This document shows positions 28,061 to 36,959 of a stretch of DNA of 64,000 nucleotides, one piece after another. The notes under the pieces are model-generated. The model made no database searches. It was not told the origin of the DNA and saw only the letters and a program-made list of their open reading frames with translations. Position numbers and translations under genes: made by a program. Location: positions 17,920 through 81,919 of the forward strand of contig NZ_JFKD01000018.1 of assembly GCF_002115725.1 (NCBI RefSeq), given 5' to 3'. Origin of the DNA: Marivita cryptomonadis. Lineage in GTDB: Bacteria; Pseudomonadota; Alphaproteobacteria; Rhodobacterales; Rhodobacteraceae. How positions within the stretch are numbered: position 1 is the stretch's first letter; the number at the start of each line of letters is the position of its first letter.

Positions 28061-29757
28061 GCGGCAAGATCATCCATGCTCAAGGCATAGAGGTCATCCG
28101 CGCCCTGCCGTGCGTGGGTCAGCAGACCGACATGTTCGGGCAACAGGCTGTGGATATAGAAGGTGGCCAAACGTTCGTGTTTGCCACCCCGATCTGCGCG
28201 TGCGGCCTTGAGGTGGAAATGTGCACCAAGCACCCGGGCAAAGCCCCGCAAATAGGGCACCGACCCGGCGAAGCGGTCCTGCGCGCCATGCGCGACCATC
28301 CACTCGGTTGTTTCTCGTAGCGTTTCACAAGCCTGCCAGACGGCCTCTGCCAAATCCGGCAACGCCGTGCGCGCCGCTTCGGCATCGGCCTCCATCTCGT
28401 CGAGCAGGCGATAGGCGGCTTCACCCCCATCCATCAGCTTGCGCCCGACAAGGTCCATCGACTGAATGCCATTGGTGCCTTCGTAAATCGCGGTCACACG
28501 CACATCGCGGGAATATTGCGCCGCGCCGGTTTCTTCGATGAATCCCATACCGCCATGGACCTGCACGCCAAGTTCCGCAACGTCAATCCCCGTATCGGTT
28601 CCGAACGCCTTGGTGATCGGGGTCAGAAGTGCCGCGCGTGTGGACCAATCGGTGTGTCCGGTGGCGGTTTCCATGTCGATTGCGACCGCATTGGCAAGTG
28701 CGATGGCGCGGGCGGCAAAGGTGTCGGCCTTCATCGTCGCCAGCATGCGGCGGACATCGGCATGGTCGGTGATCGTATTATGCTCGGTCCGGCCCTGCTT
28801 GCGGCCTTCAGCATAGGCCAGCGCGTGCTGATATGCTCCGTCGGCCACGCCAATGCCCTGCACACCCACACCAAGACGCGCGTTGTTCATCATGGTGAAC
28901 ATGGCACGCATACCATCGTTTTCTTGGCCAATCAGCCACCCCGTCGCGCCGTCATACTGCATCACGGCGGTCGGGCTGCCATGCAGACCCATCTTGTGCT
29001 CCAAGCTCACCACCTTCAGGCCATTGGCCACCCCGGGAACACCGTTATCGTCAGGAAGGCGTTTGGGCACGAGGAACAGGCTGATCCCCTTGGTGCCCGG
29101 GACCGCGTCTGGAAGGCGGGCCAGAACCAGATGGCACACGTTCTCGGTGATGTCATTGTCGCCCCAAGAGATGTAGATCTTCTGCCCCGTGATCGCATAG
29201 GTGCCGTCGCCCTTGGGTTCGGCCTTTGTGGTGAGGGCACCCACGTCGCTCCCGGCTTGCGGCTCGGTCAGATTCATCGTGCCCATCCATTCGCCGGAAA
29301 TCAGCTTGGGCAGATACAGGTCCTTGATGGCATCGCTGGCGTGATGCTCCAACGCCTCGATCTGGCCTTGCGTCATCAACGGCGCCAGTTGCAGCGAAAG
29401 GCACGCCGCGCTCATCATTTCATTGACCGCAGTCGTCATGGCCATGGGCAGACCCATCCCGCCGTACTTCGGATCAGCCGCAATCGCGATCCACCCACCG
29501 TCTGCGATGGCGCGGTAGCCCTCGGCATATCCCGGCGACGTGCGCACGATCCCGTTCTCGAGCTGTGCTGGATGCAGATCGCCTGCACGCTGAAGCGGCG
29601 ACAGGATGTCTTCACACAGCTTTCCCGCTTCGCTCAGGACGGCCTCTACAGTTTCGGGCGTCGCCTCGGCGAACCGTTCTGTTGCGGCAACCTGGCCAAA
29701 GCCGACCACATGGTCGAACAGGAAACGGATTTCGGAAACAGGGGCGCGGTACGACAT
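28057..29757 (-). CDS. Large acyl-CoA dehydrogenase, DmdC-like
   Basis: The 566-aa flavoprotein has the acyl-CoA dehydrogenase core (NLTEPQAGSDVGALTTKAE; GQKIYISWGDNDITENVCHLVLAR; QVHGGMGFIEETGAAQYSRDVR; IYEGTNGIQSMDLVGRK) plus an extended C-terminal domain. Overall layout and the N-terminus MSYRAPVSEIRFLFDHVVGF resemble the roseobacter methylmercaptopropionyl-CoA dehydrogenase DmdC family, which also contains paralogs of unknown substrate. No dmdB or dmdD is adjacent, so the substrate is not assigned. The ATG at 29757 has a good AGGAAAG before it; the upstream frame extension to 29931 is rejected. Confidence 0.9.
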   Translation of the reverse strand: MSYRAPVSEIRFLFDHVVGFGQVAATERFAEATPETVEAVLSEAGKLCEDILSPLQRAGDLHPAQLENGIVRTSPGYAEGYRAIADGGWIAIAADPKYGGMGLPMAMTTAVNEMMSAACLSLQLAPLMTQGQIEALEHHASDAIKDLYLPKLISGEWMGTMNLTEPQAGSDVGALTTKAEPKGDGTYAITGQKIYISWGDNDITENVCHLVLARLPDAVPGTKGISLFLVPKRLPDDNGVPGVANGLKVVSLEHKMGLHGSPTAVMQYDGATGWLIGQENDGMRAMFTMMNNARLGVGVQGIGVADGAYQHALAYAEGRKQGRTEHNTITDHADVRRMLATMKADTFAARAIALANAVAIDMETATGHTDWSTRAALLTPITKAFGTDTGIDVAELGVQVHGGMGFIEETGAAQYSRDVRVTAIYEGTNGIQSMDLVGRKLMDGGEAAYRLLDEMEADAEAARTALPDLAEAVWQACETLRETTEWMVAHGAQDRFAGSVPYLRGFARVLGAHFHLKAARADRGGKHERLATFYIHSLLPEHVGLLTHARQGADDLYALSMDDLAA

Positions 29758-29896
29758 AGTCAACTTTCCTCGGGCGTCAGGACTTAAGTTCTGTGGCTTG
29801 GCAATTGCGAGCTGGATCGCTAAGCAACCGACAGCTTTTGATGCGACCCTGACGAATGCGGCCCACCCCATCAACAAGAACGCGGCGTCATAACTC

Positions 29897-30850
29897 ATGA
29901 ACACCACCTTGCCTGATATGTTGCCTGACACCCAAATGGGCCACGCCGCAGCCGCGGCTGTTCTGCGATCGGGCGGGTTGGTCGCCTTCCCGACCGAGAC
30001 GGTATACGGATTGGGTGCGGATGCTTGCGACGATCACGCTGTTGCACGGATTTTCGAGGCCAAGGGCCGACCCAGCTTCAATCCGCTGATCGTGCACTTT
30101 GCCGATCTCGACATGCTCAAACAGCACGTCCACTGGACCCCAGAGGCAGAGCTTCTGGCGCAGACCTACTGGCCCGGCCCGTTGACACTGGTCCTGCGCA
30201 AACAGGGGGACAGTCCGATCTCGCCATTGGTGTCCGCGGGTCTAGATACAATCGCGGTGCGCCTTCCGGTCCACGCCTCTGCGCGCGCTGTGCTGCGCGC
30301 ATTTGGTGGCGGCGTTGCGGCCCCTTCGGCCAACAGGTCCGGTCAAATCAGCCCCACGCTGGCGCGCCATGTGGCCGACAGCCTTGGCGCGCGGGTCGCT
30401 GCGATTCTCGATGGTGGACCGTGCAAGGTTGGTGTCGAATCGACCATTGTCGGTCTCACCGACAAACCTGTCTTGCTGCGCCCCGGAGGCATCACCGAAC
30501 AGGAACTGGCACAGACACTCGGTCGCCACCTTGCTGTGCGCCATAAGGCCGAGGCAATTTCTGCCCCCGGTCAACTGATGTCCCACTACGCGCCGACAGC
30601 GCTGGTGCGCCTCAACGCGACCGAATGGGAGCCGGGAGACCTGCGTCTCGGGTTCGGCGATGTGGACTGCGACCTCAACCTGTCCGAAGCCGAGGATTTG
30701 GTCGAGGCAGCGGCGCATCTCTTTGACTATCTGCACCGCCTCGATGCAATGGCCGGGGGCACAATCGCAGTCTCGCCTATTCCACACGAAGGGCTAGGTA
30801 TCGCGATCAACGACCGCCTCAGCCGCGCCGCAGCACCGCGCGAAGGATAA
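29897..30850 (+). CDS. L-threonylcarbamoyladenylate synthase (Sua5 type)
   Basis: The 317-aa protein makes threonylcarbamoyl-AMP for the t6A modification of ANN-decoding tRNAs. The YrdC domain is clear (GGLVAFPTETVYGLGADA; KGRPSFNPLIVHF; PSANRSGQISPT; VESTIVGL). The linker APGQLMSHYAPTAL leads into the C-terminal Sua5 domain, distinguishing it from the shorter TsaC. It diverges from the acyl-CoA dehydrogenase across 139 bp and is followed after 5 bp by the MFS gene. Confidence 0.94.
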   Translation: MNTTLPDMLPDTQMGHAAAAAVLRSGGLVAFPTETVYGLGADACDDHAVARIFEAKGRPSFNPLIVHFADLDMLKQHVHWTPEAELLAQTYWPGPLTLVLRKQGDSPISPLVSAGLDTIAVRLPVHASARAVLRAFGGGVAAPSANRSGQISPTLARHVADSLGARVAAILDGGPCKVGVESTIVGLTDKPVLLRPGGITEQELAQTLGRHLAVRHKAEAISAPGQLMSHYAPTALVRLNATEWEPGDLRLGFGDVDCDLNLSEAEDLVEAAAHLFDYLHRLDAMAGGTIAVSPIPHEGLGIAINDRLSRAAAPREG

Positions 30851-30855
30851 CCCGA

Positions 30856-32073
30856 ATGACATCGCAGACAGATACAAGCCGACCGCCCGTCGGCCTCATC
30901 GCGCTGTTGTCGGCCTGCAATTTTGTGATCGGCATGGGCGCTTTCGTAGTGATCGGCATGGTGCCTCTGCTGGCCTCTGACCTCGATGTCAGCACCGCTG
31001 CAGCCGGAGGGGCGATGACCGCCTATGCGCTGGCCTATGCAGTCCTGTCTCCGATTTTGGTATCCGTCACCGGTCGGATTGGCCGACGCCGTGTGATCGC
31101 CGCTGGAATGGCGATCTTTGCGCTGGGCGCACTGCTGGCGGCCCTCGCGCCGAACGTGACAATCCTTTACATCGCCCGCGCTTTGGCCGCCGCTGGCGCT
31201 GGCGTGGTCACCCCTGTGGGCGCTGCGGTGGTTATGGCGTTGGCGGCACCTGCCGCGCAGGGCAAGGCCATCTCGGCCTTCTATTTCGGTCTGACGTTGT
31301 CTCAGGTGATCGGTGTCCCTGCAGGAGGCTGGATCGCCTATACCTTTGGCTGGCGCATGGCCTTTTGGATGGTGCTGGCGCTGGCGATCCTGTCCGCGAT
31401 CCTGATCTGGGTCCGAGTGCCTGCTGGCCTGCGCTTTACGCCGGTGTCGCTTTCTGATCTGGGCCGCGCGCTGAAAGATGGGCTGATCATGGGCGCGGTG
31501 CTGTTCACCGCAACCTTCCTTGGTGCGATCTACATTCTCTTCACCTATCTCGCGCCACTGCTCGAACAGACGATGGGCTTTGGCCGTGACGGGATCACGC
31601 TTGTCCTTCTGGTGTTCGGTGCAGGCGCTGTTGTGGGCAACCTGCTGGGTGGGTTTCTCACCGACCGTCTAGGGTCTGTCGCATCGCTGGTGCTGCTCTG
31701 TCTGGGTCAGATCATTCTAATGCCGATCTTTTCCGGCCTGCCGCTGGCCCCGTGGATGGTGCTGGTGCTGGCCTTCGTCTGGTCCGCCTTCGGTTGGTCC
31801 TTCATGGCACCGCAACAGGTGCGCCTGATGCAGCTTGCGCCAAACCTCGCGGGCGTCGTGCTCGCCCTCAACGCTGCCGCGATCTATGTTGGCACTGCGT
31901 CAGGTTCTGCTGTGGGTGGCCTTGTGCAAACCGTCGGTGACCTCACATGGCTGGGCGCCGCAGCCGGAATTGCGGCGCTCGGCGCGCTGGGGCACCTCTT
32001 GTGGTCCCACCGCGCTGCAAATCTCCGCGCGGCCCGTCAGTCGAACTTCCAAAGCGCGGGAACAAAGCTGTAG
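30856..32073 (+). CDS. MFS transporter (DHA1-like)
   Basis: The 405-aa protein has about 12 membrane helices and the MFS motif A variant SVTGRIGRRRVIAAG between helices 2 and 3, followed by ARALAAAGAGVVTPVGAAVV. It resembles drug/sugar-efflux proton antiporters (AraJ/PbuE type). The substrate is unknown. It lies 5 bp after the Sua5 gene. Its 3' end overlaps the convergent MBL gene by 37 bp, leaving no room for a dedicated terminator. Confidence 0.9.
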   Translation: MTSQTDTSRPPVGLIALLSACNFVIGMGAFVVIGMVPLLASDLDVSTAAAGGAMTAYALAYAVLSPILVSVTGRIGRRRVIAAGMAIFALGALLAALAPNVTILYIARALAAAGAGVVTPVGAAVVMALAAPAAQGKAISAFYFGLTLSQVIGVPAGGWIAYTFGWRMAFWMVLALAILSAILIWVRVPAGLRFTPVSLSDLGRALKDGLIMGAVLFTATFLGAIYILFTYLAPLLEQTMGFGRDGITLVLLVFGAGAVVGNLLGGFLTDRLGSVASLVLLCLGQIILMPIFSGLPLAPWMVLVLAFVWSAFGWSFMAPQQVRLMQLAPNLAGVVLALNAAAIYVGTASGSAVGGLVQTVGDLTWLGAAAGIAALGALGHLLWSHRAANLRAARQSNFQSAGTKL

Positions 32074-33005
32074 GCATCGCCATCGCGCATCACATGTCCG
32101 ACACCGGGGAAGGGGAAGTGATATCCCAGAACCGCCATCCGATCCGTCGCCGCCATATCCAAGAGCCGCGTGCGCGTCGCCACGGTCTGATCCCCGTCAG
32201 CATCGAAACTGTTGTACCAGTCGGGATGCGCAAAGTTGGTGTAGGCGTGGCTCATCGCATCGCCCAAAGCGATCAACTGCTGCCCGCCGCTTTCCACCAC
32301 CACAGCCATATGGCCGGGCGTATGGCCGGGCGAATCGATCACCCGCACACCGGGCACGACTTCGAACCCGTCCGACATCAGCTCCCATTCAGCACCATCG
32401 ACATTGATCGAATTCTGCGCACCGACAACGAATTGCTGCATCTCGGCAGGCACCTGCGACGCCAGCCCGTCCTGCATCCAGTAATCATGCTCGGTTTCGC
32501 CAAGGTAATAGGCCGCGTCCGGAATGATCGCCTCATCGAAATCGTCACGGACGCCCCAGATGTGATCCGGATGCGCATGAGTGATGACCACGTGCGTGAT
32601 GCCAGAAGCGTCGATCCCTGCCGCATCCAGATTGGCCCAAAGCCGCCCGGCGGTGTCCATGAACCGGTTGCCGGATCCCACATCGACCAGAACGGTGTTG
32701 CCCCCGATCTCGACGATCAGGTGATTGGTGTGGGATGTGTTGGTTTCGGTCGACAGGTAGTGCGCGGCCAGAAACGCCTGCACCTCGGCCGGATCGGCAT
32801 TCACGCCCAGACCATCAGTCGGCAGGCTCAGGTAGCCGTCAGAGACAATCGTGATCTTGGCCTCACCCATGGTGAAACGGAAATAGCCGGGATTGCCACC
32901 CTCCGGCCCACCCAGTTCAGCAAATGCCTGCGCGCCCGGAAGCGCAAAGGCCGGCATTGCGGCGGCGGTTTTCAGAAAGGACCGGCGGGTTGGGCGCAAA
33001 AGCAT
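32037..33005 (-). CDS. Periplasmic MBL-fold metallohydrolase with Tat signal
   Basis: The 322-aa protein begins MLLRPTRRSFLKTAAAMPAF, a twin-arginine signal (RRSFLK), so it is exported folded. The MBL motif THAHPDHIWG, the later SPGHTPGHM and ALGDAMSHAY supply the metal ligands. Relatives are quorum-lactonase-like or aryl-hydrolase-like, but the substrate is not determined. GGAGGA sits 8 bases before the ATG at 33005; an in-frame ATG at 33047 is less likely. Confidence 0.9.
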   Translation of the reverse strand: MLLRPTRRSFLKTAAAMPAFALPGAQAFAELGGPEGGNPGYFRFTMGEAKITIVSDGYLSLPTDGLGVNADPAEVQAFLAAHYLSTETNTSHTNHLIVEIGGNTVLVDVGSGNRFMDTAGRLWANLDAAGIDASGITHVVITHAHPDHIWGVRDDFDEAIIPDAAYYLGETEHDYWMQDGLASQVPAEMQQFVVGAQNSINVDGAEWELMSDGFEVVPGVRVIDSPGHTPGHMAVVVESGGQQLIALGDAMSHAYTNFAHPDWYNSFDADGDQTVATRTRLLDMAATDRMAVLGYHFPFPGVGHVMRDGDAYSFVPALWKFD

Positions 33006-33089
33006 TGTGTCTCCTCCCAGAGATAAATTCAATTTTGTGAATAACATTACTGTCCGCCATGCTGCAATTCTGATTTTCAGCTTTATCGC

Positions 33090-33122
33090 TATGGGGGAGG
33101 AATTGATTTTAATTCCCCCATA
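33090..33122. promoter_or_regulatory. Inverted repeat in the divergent MBL/TRAP control region
   Basis: TATGGGGG (33090-33097) and CCCCCATA (33115-33122) are perfect 8-bp arms around an AT-rich centre containing AATT...AATT. It lies 85 bp upstream of the Tat-MBL gene and 155 bp upstream of dctP. It may be an operator or a transcript hairpin. Confidence 0.4.
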
Positions 33123-33190
33123 TCGGGAATTTCGCCAATCACGCCATAGACTTCATGGTCAATCCGAGGGCACGCCGCGTTGCGAACGAT

Positions 33191-33219
33191 TTGCAACTGT
33201 AACAGGGACAGCATAGATA
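33191..33219 (+). promoter_or_regulatory. Possible promoter for the TRAP binding protein
   Basis: TTGCAA (33191-33196) and TAGATA (33214-33219) are spaced by 17 bases, 57 bp before the ATG. The following GCGCTGCAGTGCAGCAGCG is partly palindromic. This was identified by eye only. Confidence 0.35.
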
Positions 33220-33276
33220 CCCCCTGCGCTGCAGTGCAGCAGCGTTTGGACATAGCTTCATACAGGAGGCGCTGAC

Positions 33277-34326
33277 ATGACCTTTCTCAAGACAGCCGCT
33301 CTCACCGCCATGCTTGGCATCACCGCAACCACTGGTATCGCGCAGGAGGTTACCCTTCGGTTCCAGCACTTCGTCTCGCCCAATTCGGCGAACCCCAAGT
33401 ACTTCCTCGACCCATGGGTCGAAAAAGTCGAAGCAGAATCGAACGGCCGCATCAAGATAGAGATCTATCCCTTCATGCAGCTTGGCGGCAAAGCCACAGC
33501 GCAATATGACCTGATCCGCGACGGCGTGATCGACGGCGGCTGGGTGATCCCAGGCTACACACCGGGCCGTTTCCCTGAAGCCGAGGCGCTGGAACTCCCC
33601 TTCATGGTCACCAAAAGCGCCGAAGAAGCCTCGCGCGCGGCGTGGGAATTCACGCAAAAGCACCTGATGGACGATTTCGCCGATGTCCACCTGATCGCCG
33701 CCCACATGCACGGGCCGGGTATCGTACACAAGAAAGGCGCGGCCATCGAAGACCTGAGCGATTTCGCAGGCCTCAAACTGCGCGGCCCATCGCGTCCGGC
33801 GACACTGCTGCTCGACAAACTGGGGGCCGAACCCATCGGCCTGCCGGTGCCGCAATTCCCCGAAGCGCTGTCCAAAGGTGTGGTCGATGGTGGTGTGATC
33901 ACATGGGAAATGTCGCCCTCGCTGAAACTCGACGAGTTGACCGATAGCCATACAGACGTGGCAGGCGACAAGTCTCTCTACAACCTCTACTTCATCTGGG
34001 CGATGAACACCGACAGCTACAACGCGCTGCCCGATGACCTGAAAGCGGTGATCGACGCCAATTCGGGTCTTGAGACGTCTGCAATGGCAGGCCGAGCCCA
34101 CGACACGGGTGATCGCGACGGGTTCGTCCTGATGGAAGATGCTGGCAACGAGATTGCGACGCTCAGCGAAGAGGTCACAGCGAAGATCGTGGCGCTGGGC
34201 GATGAGGTCACGCAGGGCTGGATCGCCGAGATGACCGAACGTGGGCTTGACGGTGTTAAGCTAGTCGAAGACGCGCGCAACGCCGTCGAGGCGACCCGAG
34301 GCACCGCCAGCGGGACGGACGGATAA
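33277..34326 (+). CDS. TRAP transporter substrate-binding protein, DctP family
   Basis: The 349-aa protein has a signal peptide (MTFLKTAALTAMLGITATTGIAQE) and a DctP fold: RFQHFVSPNSANPKYFLDPWVEKVEAESNGRIKIEIYP, the carboxylate-binding LKLRGPSRPATLLLDKLGAEPIGLP and GVVDGGVITWEM. It would deliver an organic acid or related ligand to a DctQM permease, but no dctQ or dctM gene is adjacent. GGAGG precedes the ATG. The gene is monocistronic, with a strong terminator downstream. Confidence 0.92.
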   Translation: MTFLKTAALTAMLGITATTGIAQEVTLRFQHFVSPNSANPKYFLDPWVEKVEAESNGRIKIEIYPFMQLGGKATAQYDLIRDGVIDGGWVIPGYTPGRFPEAEALELPFMVTKSAEEASRAAWEFTQKHLMDDFADVHLIAAHMHGPGIVHKKGAAIEDLSDFAGLKLRGPSRPATLLLDKLGAEPIGLPVPQFPEALSKGVVDGGVITWEMSPSLKLDELTDSHTDVAGDKSLYNLYFIWAMNTDSYNALPDDLKAVIDANSGLETSAMAGRAHDTGDRDGFVLMEDAGNEIATLSEEVTAKIVALGDEVTQGWIAEMTERGLDGVKLVEDARNAVEATRGTASGTDG

Positions 34327-34347
34327 GGCGCAGTCCTAACAACAAGT

Positions 34348-34374
34348 GACGCGGCATCGGTGCCGCGTCGTTTT
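34348..34374 (+). terminator. Rho-independent terminator after the TRAP binding protein
   Basis: A 9-bp perfect stem (GACGCGGCA / TGCCGCGTC) with a TCGG tetraloop is followed by GTTTT, 21 bp past the stop. Confidence 0.85.
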
Positions 34375-34402
34375 GAGTCGACGCAAAACCACCCGCGCGG
34401 GT

Positions 34403-34576
34403 TCAGTCCTCGCTGTCCCAGCGCTTCCAAAGCAGCGACAAGAGCGTTTCTCCGGCCAGCGGCGTGGTGCAATCGGCCATCAAAACCGGCCCGTCACGCC
34501 GCGGCGATGATGTGTCTGCCTGCGCGCGCGTCTCCAGCACACGCAACTCTTCAAGGGTCGGGCTGTAGATATCCAT
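34403..34576 (-). CDS. Small 57-aa protein downstream of rsmD, unknown
   Basis: This is a short ORF starting MDIYSPTLEELRVLETRAQA and ending LLSLLWKRWDSED. It starts 12 bp after the rsmD stop on the same strand, with no intervening terminator, and fills the gap before the TRAP terminator. It has an amphipathic N-terminal helix, a central PRRDGPVLMADC segment and a Trp-rich acidic tail. I recognise no family and the ribosome binding site is weak, so it is proposed on position and coding-like composition only. Confidence 0.5.
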   Translation of the reverse strand: MDIYSPTLEELRVLETRAQADTSSPRRDGPVLMADCTTPLAGETLLSLLWKRWDSED

Positions 34577-34588
34577 AGAACAACACTA

Positions 34589-35161
34589 TCACAGGTCAGC
34601 CATTTTCCCAAATCGCAACACGGTCACATGCGTGTCGCCATAGCGCCGTGCATCCAGTCGGGTGAAACCTTCAGGCGCCAATTGAGGCACGTTTTCTTCC
34701 CAAACGATCAGCGCGCCCTCGGCCAGCCAACCGGCTTTCACCGCAGCCGCAAGCGCCTTGTCCCCCAGCCCCTTGCCATAGGGCGGATCAAGAAACACCA
34801 GCGTGGCTGGATCCGTATCACAGAGTGGCAACCGCGTGGCATCCCTTGTGATCACCCGTCCCGTTTCGCAGCGCAACAGCTTGAGGTTTTCCTTGATCAG
34901 AGACTGCGCCTTGCGCCCGTCATCGACAAACACTGCCGACACCGCCGCGCGCGACAGCGCCTCCAACCCAAGCGCCCCGGTCCCTGCAAAAAGGTCGAGC
35001 ACATGTGCACCCTCGAACGGATCACCAAATCGCCCGCCCGCAAGCATGTTGAACAGGCTTTCGCGGACCCGGTCCGTCGTGGGTCGTAGATGCGCACCGG
35101 GATCACCCTTGCCCACATTGGTCAGCGCCCGTCCGCGCCATGTGCCCGCAATGATCCTCAC
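34589..35161 (-). CDS. rsmD: 16S rRNA (guanine966-N2)-methyltransferase
   Basis: The 190-aa protein begins MRIIAGTWRGRALTN and has LRPTTDRVRESLFNML, the SAM-binding VLDLFAGTGALGLEALSR and the catalytic FLDPPYGKGLGDKAL (DPPY). These are diagnostic of RsmD, which methylates G966 of 16S rRNA. Its ATG overlaps the stop of the flavoprotein gene upstream by 4 bp. Confidence 0.95.
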   Translation of the reverse strand: MRIIAGTWRGRALTNVGKGDPGAHLRPTTDRVRESLFNMLAGGRFGDPFEGAHVLDLFAGTGALGLEALSRAAVSAVFVDDGRKAQSLIKENLKLLRCETGRVITRDATRLPLCDTDPATLVFLDPPYGKGLGDKALAAAVKAGWLAEGALIVWEENVPQLAPEGFTRLDARRYGDTHVTVLRFGKMADL

Positions 35162-36369
35162 GCCTTGAGCAGCGCCTTGAGGTCGGTGGCCGGATCAGCC
35201 ACCGCATCCGGTGCGGGGGACTTTCCGCTCTCGATAAGCCGCTTGCCCACCATGTAGGCGCGCGGATCATTCATCGCGTCGATGGCCAACAACTGGTCGC
35301 CTGCGTAGTACCAGAACGACACTACCCCGTCTTCACCATGGCGCGTGACGATCTTGTCATAGCCGGTGCTGAGACCCGCAATCTGCAATTTGACATCGTA
35401 TTGATCCGACCAGAACCACGGCTTGGCCTCATAGGGGCGGTCGCTTCCCAGAATATTGTCTGCCACACATTCTGCTTGGTCGATGGCATTGCCCACGCTT
35501 TCAAGCCGCATCTGCTGACCATTTAACGGGAACGAGGCGCAATCCCCCGCCGCCCAGATGTGCGGGTCCGACGTGCGTCCCTGCGCGTCCGTCGCGATGC
35601 CGTTGTCGATCTCGACACCCGCCATCTCGGCTAGTTGCGTGTTCGGAACAATCCCCACACCGACCAGCACGAAATCCACCTCGACAGTGCTGCCATCGCT
35701 TAGCACAGCGCCGGTCACCCGACCCTCCGCTCCGGTCAGATGATCTAATCCGACGCCTTCGCGAATATCCACACCATGTCTGCTGTGGACCTGCCGGAAA
35801 TAGTCCGAGGTTTCAGGGGCTGCGACTCGTTGCAAGATGCGGTCGGCCATCTCGACCAGTGTCACGCTCAGTTCTAGTTTGGCCGCCACGGCCGCCGCCT
35901 CAAGCCCGATATAACCACCCCCCACAATCAGCACCCGCGCGCCCTTGGCAAAGCGTGGCGCCATTGCGTCCACGTCCTGCAACCCGCGTACGACCATTAC
36001 CCCGTCGAGATCCCCGCCAATAGCGGCAGGCAAGCGGCGCGGGGTTGAGCCGGTGGTCAGGACCAGATCGTCATAGTGCAGCACGTCATCGCCCACAGTC
36101 AGTGTTTGTTCCACCGGATCAATCGCCGTCACCGGGGTGCCAAGCTTCAACGTGATGTCCTGTTCCGCATAGAAACTCTCAGGCCGCAGATACAGCCGGT
36201 CTCGCTCCATCTCGCCCAGCAAGTAGGCCTTGGACAAAGGCGGGCGCTGATACGGCGGAAACGGCTCTTCGCCGATCAGAGTTATTTGGCCGTCGAACCC
36301 TTTGGCACGCAATCGGGCAACACAGGATGCCCCGGCTTGCCCGGCGCCGACTACAATTACATGCTTCAT
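35158..36369 (-). CDS. FAD/NAD(P)-dependent ferredoxin/rubredoxin-reductase-type oxidoreductase
   Basis: The 403-aa protein has the FAD motif VIVVGAGQAGASCVARLR at its N-terminus, PPYQRPPLSKAYL, the NAD motif VLIVGGGYIGLEAAAVAAKL and IWAAGDCAS. A C-terminal reductase domain (WFWSDQYDVKLQIAGL) follows. This is the layout of putidaredoxin/rhodocoxin-type ferredoxin reductases that feed electrons to oxygenases. The true ATG is at 36369; the frame continues upstream into the divergent peroxiredoxin. It is coupled to rsmD. Whether it serves the AlkB-type enzyme at 37017-38159 is untested. Confidence 0.9.
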   Translation of the reverse strand: MKHVIVVGAGQAGASCVARLRAKGFDGQITLIGEEPFPPYQRPPLSKAYLLGEMERDRLYLRPESFYAEQDITLKLGTPVTAIDPVEQTLTVGDDVLHYDDLVLTTGSTPRRLPAAIGGDLDGVMVVRGLQDVDAMAPRFAKGARVLIVGGGYIGLEAAAVAAKLELSVTLVEMADRILQRVAAPETSDYFRQVHSRHGVDIREGVGLDHLTGAEGRVTGAVLSDGSTVEVDFVLVGVGIVPNTQLAEMAGVEIDNGIATDAQGRTSDPHIWAAGDCASFPLNGQQMRLESVGNAIDQAECVADNILGSDRPYEAKPWFWSDQYDVKLQIAGLSTGYDKIVTRHGEDGVVSFWYYAGDQLLAIDAMNDPRAYMVGKRLIESGKSPAPDAVADPATDLKALLKA

Positions 36370-36463
36370 CGCTAAACCTTTTTCCGCCCTGCCATTGGTC
36401 TGGTTGCGCGCGACCCTATATGGCAGAGCATCGAGAATGCAATTCATCAACGAGGGACCGACG

Positions 36464-36952
36464 ATGACAATCGCACAGGGTGATACACTTCCAGACGCAA
36501 CACTTGTGAAAATGGGGGCTGACGGCCCTGAGGCCGTGGCGTTGGCCAACCATGCCAAAGGCAAGAAAGTTGTGATCTTCGCCGTTCCCGGCGCCTTCAC
36601 ACCGACCTGCCATTCAGCGCATGTGCCCAGCTTTATCCGCACCAAAGACCAGTTTGCCGCAAAAGGCGTGGACGAGATCATCTGCGTGTCGGTCAACGAT
36701 CCGTTCGTGATGAAAGCCTGGGGCGAGGCCACCGGCGCGACCGAAGCCGGCATCACCATGCTGGGCGATGCGGAAAGCGCGTTCACCAAGGCCATCGGTA
36801 TGGATTTCGACGCCCCGCCCGCTGGCTTGATCGCCCGCTCCAAGCGGTATGCGATGCTGGTCGAAGATGGCAAAGTCACCAAGCTGCATGTCGAGGAAAG
36901 CCCCGGCGTTTGCGAAGTGTCCGGTGGCGAGGCGTTGCTCGCCGAGCTTTGA
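36464..36952 (+). CDS. Peroxiredoxin (Prx5/AhpE-like group)
   Basis: The 162-aa protein carries the peroxidatic Cys49 in PGAFTPTCHSAHVP, plus Cys74 and Cys150 (SPGVCEVSGGEALL), the layout of Prx5-type enzymes that reduce hydroperoxides with glutathione/glutaredoxin or thioredoxin. The ATG at 36464 has GAGGG upstream. It is divergent from the flavoprotein and ends at a pair of palindromes that may terminate it. Confidence 0.92.
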   Translation: MTIAQGDTLPDATLVKMGADGPEAVALANHAKGKKVVIFAVPGAFTPTCHSAHVPSFIRTKDQFAAKGVDEIICVSVNDPFVMKAWGEATGATEAGITMLGDAESAFTKAIGMDFDAPPAGLIARSKRYAMLVEDGKVTKLHVEESPGVCEVSGGEALLAEL

Positions 36953-36959
36953 ACTGCGC

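Noticed and set aside
28516..29787. Plus-strand ORF of 423 aa opposite the acyl-CoA dehydrogenase
   Set aside because: Antisense shadow without recognisable domains.
29758..29931. N-terminal extension of the acyl-CoA dehydrogenase
   Set aside because: The extension overlaps the divergent Sua5 start region and lacks family similarity; the ATG at 29757 has a good ribosome binding site.
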